A stretch of 64,000 nt of DNA from an uncultured Oscillospiraceae bacterium (lineage in GTDB: Bacteria > Bacillota > Clostridia > Oscillospirales > Oscillospiraceae). Position numbers and translations under genes: made by a program. The notes below the pieces were generated by a model that was not told the DNA's origin, made no database searches, and worked only from the letters and a program-made list of their open reading frames with translations. Below, one piece after another: positions 37,903 to 45,814 of this stretch; positions within the stretch are counted from its first letter, which is position 1, and the number at the start of each line of letters is the position of its first letter. The stretch is taken from NCBI GenBank assembly GCA_947629955.1, contig CANRFT010000005.1, positions 1-64,000 of the forward strand, read 5' to 3'.

Positions 37903-40196
37903 TGGGCCGCCTTCTTCGGGGCGGACCGCTTGGCGGCGGTTTTTTTCGCCGTGGTCTTGGTTGCCGTCTTTTTCGCGGCGGATTTGGCCGCCGACTTCTT
38001 CATGGCAGACTTCTTCTCCGCCGGCTTTTCCGCGCTGTCGGTGGAGGCGCTGGCCGCCGTCCGCCGGTAGCCCCGCTTGTCCTCGGGGGTGAAGTTGGAG
38101 CACTCGGGATTGGCGCAGAAGGGCCGCTTGAACCCCCGGCCGGACAGCTTGAACATGGTCTGGCCGCAGATGGGGCAGTTGTCTTTGACCGGCACGTCCC
38201 AGGTCATGAAGTCGCACTTTTTGCGCTCGTCCTTGGAGTTCAGGTGTTCGCAGCAGTAATAGGTGTACTGCTTCTTGGTCTTTTTGCTCACGCCGGTGCG
38301 CTTCACCAGGCGGCCGCCGCACCTGGGGCAGCGGCCCGGCATCTCCACCACCAGCGGCTTGGTGAAGGTGCACTCGGGATAGCCGGGGCAGGCCAAAAAG
38401 CGCCCAAACCGCCCGGATTTGACCACCATCTTCCGGCCGCACAGGTCGCACACCTCGTCCGACTCCTCGTCGGGCACTTTGATGCGCTCCCCGTCCAGGT
38501 CGGACTCCGCCTGTTTCAGCTCCCTGTCAAAATTCCCGTAGAATTGGGACAGTACCTGCTTCCACCGGGCCTCGCCGGATTCCACCTTGTCCAGCTCGCC
38601 CTCCATCTGGGCGGTAAAGGCGGTGTCCACGATGTCGGGGAACTTCTCCCGCATGAGGCCTGTGACCACCTCGCCCAGGGGGGTGGCCCGGAGGTACTTG
38701 CCCTCCTTGACCACATACTCCCGGTCGGTGATGGTGGACACGGTGGGGGCGTAGGTGGAGGGCCGGCCGATGCCCTTCTCCTCCAGCGCCCGGATCAAAG
38801 TGGCCTCAGTGTACCGGGCCGGGGGCTGGGTGAAGTGCTGGCCGGGGGTCAGCTTTTTCAAAGTCAGGCTCTCCCCCGCCTTCAGATCGGGCAGCGGGGA
38901 CTGGGGGGCCTCCTCGTCGTCGTCCCGGCCCTCCTCGTACACGGCGGTGAAGCCGTTGAACTTGATGGAGGAGTGGCTGGCCCGGAACTGATAGCCGGCG
39001 GACTCCACCTCGATGGACACGCTGTCGTACACGGCGGAGGCCATCTGGCAGGCCAGGAAACGGCTCCAGATCAGCTTGTAGAGGCGGTACTGCTCCAGCG
39101 TCAGGCTCTTGCGGATGGCCTCCGGCTCCAGGGTCACGTCGGAGGGACGGATGGCCTCGTGGGCGTCCTGGGCGCCGCTGTTGGACTTGTAGCGCCGGGT
39201 CTTTTCGGGATAGTACTCCCTGCCGTACCGGGCGGTGATGAACCGCTTGGCGGCGGCCAGGGCCTCCTCGGACAGGCGGAGGGAGTCGGTACGCATATAG
39301 GTGATGAGGCCCACGGTGCCCACGCCCTCCACGTCCACGCCCTCGTAGAGCTGCTGGGCCACCGACATGGTGCGCCGGGGAGTCATGTTCAGCTTGCGGG
39401 AGGCCTCCTGCTGGAGGGAGGACGTGATGAAGGGCGGCGCGGGGGCACGGCGCTTGTCCTGCCGTTTGACAGAGCTGACCGTAAAGGGAGAGTCCTTCAC
39501 GGCATCCAACACCTTCTGGGCCTGTTCCTGGGAGCCCAGCTCCATCTTTTTGCCCTTGCCGTAGAACTCGGCCTTGAAGCCGCCCCGGTTGGGGGCGATT
39601 CGGGCGAGATCGGCGGTGATGGACCAATACTCTTTGGGCACGAAGGCGCGGATCTCCTCCTCCCGCTCCACCGCCATACGGGTGGCCACGGACTGGACCC
39701 GCCCGGCGGACAGGCCGCGCCTGATCTTCTTCCACAGCAGGGGCGAGAGCTGATAGCCCACGATCCGGTCCAGCACCCGCCTGGCCTGCTGGGCGTCCAC
39801 CAGGTTCTGGTCGATGTCCCGGGGGGCGGCGATGGACTCGGTGACCACCTTGCGGGTGATCTCGTTGAAGGTGACCCGGCAGGTCTTGCTCTCCGGCACC
39901 CCCAACACGGAGCGCAGGTGCCAGGAGATGGCCTCCCCCTCCCGGTCAGGGTCGGTAGCCAGATAGACCCGCTGGCTGGCCTTGGCGGCCTTGCTCAGCT
40001 CGGCGATGGTCTCCTTCTTGCCCGCGATGTTTTCATACTCCGGCTCAAAGGTGGCCACGTCCACCCCCAGCCTGCTCTTGGGCAGGTCCCGGACGTGGCC
40101 CATGGATGCTTTCACCACATAGTCGGGGCCCAGATATTTGCCGATGGTCTTCGCCTTTGCCGGCGACTCCACGATTACCAGATTCTTCTTTGCCAT
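37899..40196 (-). CDS. topA: DNA topoisomerase I with Lys/Ala-rich C-terminal tail
   Basis: LVIVESPAKAKTIGKYLG; ITYMRTDSLRLSEEAL; C4 zinc fingers; C-term KKSAMKKSAAKSAAKKTATKTTAKK. Confidence 0.95.
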   Translation of the reverse strand: MAKKNLVIVESPAKAKTIGKYLGPDYVVKASMGHVRDLPKSRLGVDVATFEPEYENIAGKKETIAELSKAAKASQRVYLATDPDREGEAISWHLRSVLGVPESKTCRVTFNEITRKVVTESIAAPRDIDQNLVDAQQARRVLDRIVGYQLSPLLWKKIRRGLSAGRVQSVATRMAVEREEEIRAFVPKEYWSITADLARIAPNRGGFKAEFYGKGKKMELGSQEQAQKVLDAVKDSPFTVSSVKRQDKRRAPAPPFITSSLQQEASRKLNMTPRRTMSVAQQLYEGVDVEGVGTVGLITYMRTDSLRLSEEALAAAKRFITARYGREYYPEKTRRYKSNSGAQDAHEAIRPSDVTLEPEAIRKSLTLEQYRLYKLIWSRFLACQMASAVYDSVSIEVESAGYQFRASHSSIKFNGFTAVYEEGRDDDEEAPQSPLPDLKAGESLTLKKLTPGQHFTQPPARYTEATLIRALEEKGIGRPSTYAPTVSTITDREYVVKEGKYLRATPLGEVVTGLMREKFPDIVDTAFTAQMEGELDKVESGEARWKQVLSQFYGNFDRELKQAESDLDGERIKVPDEESDEVCDLCGRKMVVKSGRFGRFLACPGYPECTFTKPLVVEMPGRCPRCGGRLVKRTGVSKKTKKQYTYYCCEHLNSKDERKKCDFMTWDVPVKDNCPICGQTMFKLSGRGFKRPFCANPECSNFTPEDKRGYRRTAASASTDSAEKPAEKKSAMKKSAAKSAAKKTATKTTAKKTAAKRSAPKKAAQ

Positions 40197-40205
40197 AGAT
40201 CGCAC

Positions 40206-41471
40206 TTACTCCATTTTCAATTTGACGGCGGCCCTGAATCGCTTGCCGCTCTCCTCGGTCACATACCCCTGGATCTGCAGGAGGGTCATGGCGGACAGCA
40301 CACGCCGGGTGGGGATCTGGGTCTTCTCCACCACGTCGTCGGTCTTGAGCGCCCCGCCCTCCAGCGCCAGCAGGATGGCCCGCTGGTCGTCGGTGAGCTT
40401 TCCCTCGGTCTCCTCCGCGGTGAGGACGGGGAGCTTCGGCTTTTTCTCAAATTTGATCTTTACCGGCTCTCCCCCGTCAACTCCGCTCCCCTTGGACTTT
40501 TTTGGCTCCACGGGCTCCGGGATCACCGCGGCCCCGACCAAACGCTGGGCCTCCGTCTCCGGGTCCATGGGCGCGGCGGCCCGCAGCTTGTTGGGAAAGC
40601 GGTCAGTGAACTCGCACAGCACGTCGTCCGCGCTGAGGATCAGCTTGGCGGCCCCCTCCTGGATGAGCAGATTGGTCCCCACGCTGGCCGGCGCGCCGAT
40701 GGGCCCCGGCACGGCGAAGACCTCCCGGTCCTGGTCCAGGGCGTGGTTCACGGTGAGCAGCGTCCCTCCGGAGCGCTCGCTCTCCACGGCGACGACGCCC
40801 ACCGACAGGCCGCTCAGGATGCGGTTCCGCACCGGGAAGTGGTCGCCCTTGGGCTCGGTGCCCGGCGGGTACTCGGAGATCAGGGTGCCCGCCACCGCCA
40901 CATCCTCATAGAGGGAGCCATGCCCACGGGGATAGACCACGTCGATGCCGTTCCCCAGCACCGACACCACCGGCCCGCCCGCCTTCAGCGCGCCTCTCAC
41001 GGCGGAGGCGTCGACGCCCTGGGCCATGCCGGTGAGCACCAGCGCCCCGCTGCGGGTCAGGTCGGCGGCCAGCTTGGAGGCCGTCTGGACGCCGTACGGG
41101 GTGGCCTTCCGGGTGCCCACGATGGCGATGGCCGCCTCCTCGTCAAAGGCCACGGGCCGGCCCTTCATGTAGAGCACCAGCGGCGGCTGGGCGATGGCGG
41201 CCAGCCGCTCCGGATAAATGGCGTCCTGGCGGGTCATCAGCCGGATGCCCAGCCGGTCGCAGTCCCCTAAGATCTTGTCCGCCGGGTCCAGGGACTTGTC
41301 CTCCAGGGAGGCAAGAGCCTCGGGAGTCAGCTCCTCGATGAGCCTGTACTCCGCCAGGTCGGCGAAGTAGGCCCCCTCCGGGGAGCCGAAGTGCTCCAGC
41401 ACCCGCTCCGCCGTCTGGCAGGTCAGCCCGTGCCGCTCCGCCAGCCAGATCCAGTATTTCAGGTTGGACAT
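40206..41471 (-). CDS. dprA: DNA-processing protein DprA
   Basis: AIVGTRKATPYGVQTA; GMAQGVDASAVRGALKAGG; SEYPPGTEP; C-term winged helix. Confidence 0.95.
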   Translation of the reverse strand: MSNLKYWIWLAERHGLTCQTAERVLEHFGSPEGAYFADLAEYRLIEELTPEALASLEDKSLDPADKILGDCDRLGIRLMTRQDAIYPERLAAIAQPPLVLYMKGRPVAFDEEAAIAIVGTRKATPYGVQTASKLAADLTRSGALVLTGMAQGVDASAVRGALKAGGPVVSVLGNGIDVVYPRGHGSLYEDVAVAGTLISEYPPGTEPKGDHFPVRNRILSGLSVGVVAVESERSGGTLLTVNHALDQDREVFAVPGPIGAPASVGTNLLIQEGAAKLILSADDVLCEFTDRFPNKLRAAAPMDPETEAQRLVGAAVIPEPVEPKKSKGSGVDGGEPVKIKFEKKPKLPVLTAEETEGKLTDDQRAILLALEGGALKTDDVVEKTQIPTRRVLSAMTLLQIQGYVTEESGKRFRAAVKLKME

Positions 41472-41492
41472 ATCCGCTCCCCCTCTCTCACG

Positions 41493-42254
41493 TTATCGCG
41501 CCATCTCCCACAGGAGGACGGCGGCGGCCACCGCCGCGTTCAGGGACTCGCACCGCTCCCGCATGGGGATCTTGATGGTCTTGTCGCACAGTTCCAGCGC
41601 CCGCTGGGATACCCCTCGGCCCTCGCTGCCGATGATGACGGCGGAGCGTTTCAGGTCGATCTCCCGCACATCGGCGGTGTCCTCCCGGAGGGCGGCGGCG
41701 TACAGGGGCAGATTGGCCTCTTTCAGCCGTTTCGCCGCTGTGTCCAGATCGGACTCATAGACCGGAAGGCGGAACACCGCGCCCATAGTCGCCCTTACCG
41801 TCTTGGGATTGTACGGGTCGGCGCAGCCGTTGCAGAGGATCAGCCCGTCCGCCCCAAAGGCGTCCGCCGTCCGCCAGACGGTGCCCACGTTGCCGGGGTC
41901 CTGGACCCCGTCCAGCACCAGATACCGGCTCCCCTCCAGTTTTCCGGGGAGGTCCAGGGGCTTCATCCGGCACAGGAACACCACCCCCTGGGGAGTCTCG
42001 GTGTCGGCGACAGAGGAGAGCAGGCTGTCGCTGACCTCCACCACCCGTACCCTCTCCGGCAGCTCCGGCAGGGGCACGCCGGGGGCCCGGATGACCGACT
42101 CCACGCCTCCGTCCCACTTGAGGGCCTCGGCGAGCAGCTTGGGCCCCTCGGCGGCGAACAGGCCCGCCTCCCGGCGGGCGGCGCGCTTGCCGTTCAGCTT
42201 GCGAATCAGGGACAAGAGGGGGTTTCTCCTGCTGGTGATGGTCTCGACTGCCAA
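41493..42254 (-). CDS. TrmH/SpoU-family RNA 2'-O-methyltransferase, TTG start
   Basis: VLDGVQDPGNVGTVWRTADAFGADGLIL; IGSEGRGVSQRALELCDKTIKIPM. Confidence 0.92.
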   Translation of the reverse strand: MAVETITSRRNPLLSLIRKLNGKRAARREAGLFAAEGPKLLAEALKWDGGVESVIRAPGVPLPELPERVRVVEVSDSLLSSVADTETPQGVVFLCRMKPLDLPGKLEGSRYLVLDGVQDPGNVGTVWRTADAFGADGLILCNGCADPYNPKTVRATMGAVFRLPVYESDLDTAAKRLKEANLPLYAAALREDTADVREIDLKRSAVIIGSEGRGVSQRALELCDKTIKIPMRERCESLNAAVAAAVLLWEMAR

Positions 42255-42288
42255 AGCATTTCCCTCCCGTCGGCGGTTATGCGCAAAA

Positions 42289-42311
42289 GCATACCGGCGG
42301 GGCCGGTATGC
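42289..42311. terminator. Perfect 10-bp hairpin in trmH leader, followed by TTTT on minus strand
   Basis: GCATACCGGC-GGG-GCCGGTATGC (plus strand). Confidence 0.6.
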
Positions 42312-42363
42312 CTTGCGAAGGTGTTAATCTAAGGGGCGCATGGTCGGGATTATCAAACTTGCG

Positions 42364-42455
42364 TTTCATCATGTTCCATCATGTGTCATCTTCCGCTAAA
42401 ATTCTTGGGATCACTGGATTTTACCTTCCATCTTGTTCCGTCTTGTTTCGTCTTA
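42364..42455. repeat. Two clusters of three 10-bp direct repeats (consensus TTYCRTCWTG)
   Basis: 42364-42393 TTTCATCATG TTCCATCATG TGTCATCTTC; 42426-42455 TTCCATCTTG TTCCGTCTTG TTTCGTCTTA. Confidence 0.75.
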
Positions 42456-42463
42456 TGATAGGC

Positions 42464-42492
42464 AAATGGGGTAATATGTGGGGTAATGGAAA
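42464..42492. repeat. Left copy of 29-bp direct repeat bounding AT-rich island
   Basis: aaatggggtaatatgtggggtaatggaaa; 1 mismatch to 45700-45728. Confidence 0.9.
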
Positions 42493-42526
42493 TGGAATTT
42501 ATTCCCGTGCTTTCAGCGTTTAGTTT

Positions 42527-42555
42527 ATCATATACTAACCATTGCAATTTGTCAA
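42527..42555 (-). promoter_or_regulatory. Outward-facing consensus sigma-A promoter TTGACA-N17-TATGAT
   Basis: Exact -35 (42550-42555) and TATGAT (42527-42532) on minus strand, reading out of island toward trmH. Confidence 0.75.
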
Positions 42556-42613
42556 TTCAGTTTATATGCAAAAAAATGCCTCCCCAAGCTACGGCCTGGA
42601 GAGGCATTTTATT

Positions 42614-43285
42614 CTATCTCTTCTTTAGCCCTTGCTTTATTTTATCAAGATTCAGTGCCGGTGCGATAATGGCCGCCACCGCTGCGCAGGCCATGACCGT
42701 GATTTTTGCGAAACTTAGCTCGGAATATCTCACCACAATGCTGAACAGCAGAAACAGTACCAGAAAAGCCCCTGTACTCAGTACCTGATTGATAGTGGCC
42801 TCCATAATGCTTTCGCCCCGCCCCAAAATACACAGCAACGTATGCAGTAATGGAAAGGTAATCCCATAGGCAAGTGGCATTGATTTTACAGCTGTTTCAC
42901 AGATAGCCCAAACCTCTGGGACAACTCCATAAAAGCTCAATGATGATTTGCAGACAACAAGAGTAGCAGCACAGGATGCAATACCACAGAGCAAATATAA
43001 GAAATACACAAATTTTTGTTCAGAGAGTCCCAAAAGGAAGAAGACTACCGCGCTTACCAACAGTACAGGAACATAGCGATTCAAGAGCGTGGCCGTTATA
43101 ATGGCAGCTGCCTCTTTTGCGTTTGCTCCGTACACAGCCATAGATGACACTGAAATTATTCCAAATAACCAAACGGCTGCAAAAGTCAATATTGTCGCAG
43201 CAATAATCCCAACCGCTTGTCTTTTTAGCAATGACACAATAAACGCCCCCTTACTTCCACCTAATTTTACGCCACTATCCGCCAA
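42614..43285 (-). CDS. Polytopic membrane protein, unknown function
   Basis: 223-aa open frame with several hydrophobic segments; divergent from XRE gene. Confidence 0.75.
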   Translation of the reverse strand: MADSGVKLGGSKGAFIVSLLKRQAVGIIAATILTFAAVWLFGIISVSSMAVYGANAKEAAAIITATLLNRYVPVLLVSAVVFFLLGLSEQKFVYFLYLLCGIASCAATLVVCKSSLSFYGVVPEVWAICETAVKSMPLAYGITFPLLHTLLCILGRGESIMEATINQVLSTGAFLVLFLLFSIVVRYSELSFAKITVMACAAVAAIIAPALNLDKIKQGLKKR

Positions 43286-43365
43286 AAGTCAACTTATAGT
43301 TATTTTAAAATCTCCTATAAGAATTTTCTCTTTTGGTAAACTAAAAGTGAAAAAGGGGGATGCTT

Positions 43366-43656
43366 ATGGTTGACTGCTCCGAAAAATTGAAAGCTCTCCG
43401 GGAAGTACGCGGTCTGACCCAGCAGCAGGTAGCACAGCGCGTGGGCATCTCCAAGGCTATGATCAGCGCTTATGAGACGGCCAGCAAGGCCCCCTCTATT
43501 GAGGTGCTGATCCGGCTCTCTCGCCTGTTCGGCGTCAGCGTGGATTATCTAGTGTGCGTGGACGCGCCAAAGGTCATTGATGTGTCAGGGTTGGATGACG
43601 AGTACCTCGCTTTAATTTCCGCTCTAATTGAAAAATTGAAAAATCCCAGTCAATAG
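43366..43656 (+). CDS. XRE-family transcriptional regulator
   Basis: SEKLKALREVRGLTQQQVAQRVGISKAMISAYETASKAPSIEVLIRLSRLFGVSVDYL; AAGGGGG RBS. Confidence 0.88.
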   Translation: MVDCSEKLKALREVRGLTQQQVAQRVGISKAMISAYETASKAPSIEVLIRLSRLFGVSVDYLVCVDAPKVIDVSGLDDEYLALISALIEKLKNPSQ

Positions 43657-43706
43657 AAATAGAAGTACCGCTCCATTTTATTAGGTGCAGTACTTCTATT
43701 TATATG
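43656..43706. terminator. Bidirectional terminator-like inverted repeat
   Basis: AAATAGAAGTAC..GTACTTCTATTT between convergent XRE and rnlB genes. Confidence 0.65.
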
Positions 43707-43712
43707 TTTAAT

Positions 43713-44072
43713 CTAAAAGGCTATACCCTGTCTGACATCGTTTCTTTGTTGGTCTGTTAAAATTGAGTTATCAAGCAAATCATAATTTCTTTGCAACAAT
43801 TTAATAGATAGCCTTTTGTAGTATTCATCTGGAACTATATTTCTTGCCGAATTTATGTCAACCTTACCGTGACTGAATTTGAAAAGAATGAACCGATTCC
43901 TTCCGTTACCAGTTACCAACAACTGATCTATAAGCAATAATCCGTTAGAGTTAAGTATTACTGGTTCCTTTTCAATATTGGGCAAATAGCTTAGCACACT
44001 ATCAAAGGTAAGACAGAGGAGGAATCCATCATACTCACCCTCTGTCAAATTGCACATCACATACTCTTTCAC
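43713..44072 (-). CDS. rnlB: RnlB-family antitoxin, GTG start
   Basis: C-term matches recalled E. coli RnlB pattern (LL..NGP.WNRF...G++..+A+.I..L+.S+L+..DVRQ); RBS AAAGGAGGA before GTG; directly after toxin gene. Confidence 0.75.
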   Translation of the reverse strand: MKEYVMCNLTEGEYDGFLLCLTFDSVLSYLPNIEKEPVILNSNGLLLIDQLLVTGNGRNRFILFKFSHGKVDINSARNIVPDEYYKRLSIKLLQRNYDLLDNSILTDQQRNDVRQGIAF

Positions 44073-44091
44073 GATAGATCCTCCTTTCGTT

Positions 44092-45468
44092 TTATTGCTC
44101 ACATATCAAATCAATGCAATGCTTAATTATCTCATCAGCTTCTTTTTTAGTCTCCACTAATCTAGTATCATCTGTATTTCCCATAATATTCCCGAAATGA
44201 AATATTGTATCTCGTTCTGCCTTATAGTAATTGTAACATTTTTCAATTTGTGGCTTTTTAGTTGTATCAGTAACAGGCCCCACATAAATAAATGCACCTG
44301 CCGCATCTTTATTAAACCTATCGAATCTTTGCCCTACAGTACCGCCCGCAGATGTTATAAGATATTTAATATGTCCTTCCAAAGCACGCAAAGCAGGATA
44401 CACATACTGTGAGTATTCTTCACATTCAACATAATAACTCAAATTAATGATTGATTGTCTGACAAGCCGCTTTATATTCTCAGGATAATTTTTCGGAAAA
44501 CTGGGAGAAATAACTCTAAAAGCACTATCAATTTTTTCAGTATCTATATGTGTACGGTATGCGCTATTCAAGATGGGTTCAATCCTAACATTTCCATCCA
44601 ATTCAACAATTATAGAAGTAATTATCTGGAATAGAATCGAATTTTCTCCTTGAACCAGAACCTTTTGATTCTTTGATTTAAATAAAGTAGCGACTATCTT
44701 TTTCCCATCCAACTCAAACTTATAAACTTTTTTTGACGGATATTGTTCACTGGTAATTACAATGTTTCCATTCTCTCCTTTTACCAAATCAACAATAGCC
44801 TCAAAATCACTCTCCTTAAAATAAGGCAACACAAACCAATGATCACCTTGTATGGCTATTTTTGTTCTCTCCTGTAAAGCAGATTTTGCAAGCGAATCTG
44901 CTTTATCATTGTATCTATTGTTGCTATGCCCTTTAATCTTTTCAAATTGGACTTCTAATACCTCATCAAACTTCATTTGATATATAGATAAAAACATCTT
45001 TGCAACATCGCTCTTTGCCTGCCATTCACCACTAAGCCATTTACTTAAACCCTCATAATCATGATATATTTTTACTTTGCTATACCCATTAGAAACGGCC
45101 CAATCCAATGCATTTATTACGCCAAATATTTCTCCGATGATATTTTTGCTGGAAATATATTTGAGATTACTTCCAAACCCACACAATGAAGTTTCTTCCT
45201 CTTCATCAATTAGTACAACACCATACGAATAGCGATTAAGTGCATCTTCATAACTTCCGTCGCAAAATGCAACTAAATAGCCTTGCCTAATATCTTTAGC
45301 CACAATCTCTGCCCACAGATCTTTATTCGCCAAATATGCTTCAGCTTCTTCCTTCGAATTAAATGATTTAAAATCCTGTCCCGGAAATCCTTTGATGGAT
45401 TCATTGCACTCAGCCCAATTATCAAAAACACCTGTAGTTCGCCCAACCTTGACAGCATAATATTTCAT
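44092..45468 (-). CDS. rnlA: RNase HI - RnlA (RNase LS) fusion toxin
   Basis: N-term RNase H1 hybrid-binding/viroplasmin domain (MKYYAVKVGRTTGVFDNWAECNESIKGFPGQDFKSFNSKEEAEAYL); RNase H DEDD set (FCDGSY, GEIFGV, YHDYEG, NDKADSLAK); C-term RnlA motifs YPALRALEG and HEPN-like RDTIFH. Confidence 0.8.
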   Translation of the reverse strand: MKYYAVKVGRTTGVFDNWAECNESIKGFPGQDFKSFNSKEEAEAYLANKDLWAEIVAKDIRQGYLVAFCDGSYEDALNRYSYGVVLIDEEEETSLCGFGSNLKYISSKNIIGEIFGVINALDWAVSNGYSKVKIYHDYEGLSKWLSGEWQAKSDVAKMFLSIYQMKFDEVLEVQFEKIKGHSNNRYNDKADSLAKSALQERTKIAIQGDHWFVLPYFKESDFEAIVDLVKGENGNIVITSEQYPSKKVYKFELDGKKIVATLFKSKNQKVLVQGENSILFQIITSIIVELDGNVRIEPILNSAYRTHIDTEKIDSAFRVISPSFPKNYPENIKRLVRQSIINLSYYVECEEYSQYVYPALRALEGHIKYLITSAGGTVGQRFDRFNKDAAGAFIYVGPVTDTTKKPQIEKCYNYYKAERDTIFHFGNIMGNTDDTRLVETKKEADEIIKHCIDLICEQ

Positions 45469-45674
45469 ACAGTGTAACACCCCGATATATAATTTAGTGA
45501 ACACATCTTTAAATCTATATCTGTTAAAATTTGATTAATCTCCGCCTTATCTGTGCTTTCCCATATAATGAAAAGCGCATGGCATGGCATAGTATTTAAT
45601 AAATCTATGTTCTGCCATGCTGAACCAATTATGATACTTTGCTCGCAAAATCTACTTTTCGTGCTGTCTAATGC
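45465..45674 (-). pseudogene. 70-codon open frame lacking a start codon, ATGA-coupled to rnlA start
   Basis: ALDSTKSRFCEQSIIIGSAWQNIDLLNTMPCHALFIIWESTDKAEINQILTDIDLKMCSLNYISGCYTV*; upstream limit is an in-frame TAA at 45675-45677. Confidence 0.45.
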
Positions 45675-45699
45675 TTAATGCACGATATCTGTCAATTTG

Positions 45700-45728
45700 A
45701 AATGGGGTAATCTGTGGGGTAATGGAAA
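45700..45728. repeat. Right copy of 29-bp direct repeat
   Basis: aaatggggtaatctgtggggtaatggaaa. Confidence 0.9.
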
Positions 45729-45753
45729 AACGTCACTTCCAAATTATTAACTT

Positions 45754-45796
45754 TTTCCGTGCAAACTATCATGATTTTTGATAATTTGCACGGAAA
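45754..45796. repeat. 18-bp-arm near-perfect inverted repeat between right border and lysS
   Basis: TTTCCGTGCAAACTATCA-TGATTTT-TGATAATTTGCACGGAAA, one mismatch. Confidence 0.85.
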
Positions 45797-45814
45797 TCTT
45801 AATGTTTTGCGCTT

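Larger units (their letters stand above)
42464..45728. mobile_element. AT-rich accessory island carrying RNaseH-RnlA/RnlB module
   Basis: Bounded by 29-bp direct repeats; visibly lower GC than flanks; accessory gene content between trmH and lysS. Confidence 0.65.

Noticed and set aside
37902-41270. 1122-aa plus-strand ORF
   Set aside because: Antisense shadow of topA and dprA
42308-42523. 71-aa plus-strand ORF across the left border
   Set aside because: Covers the 10-bp repeats and direct repeat; composition and lack of RBS suggest non-coding
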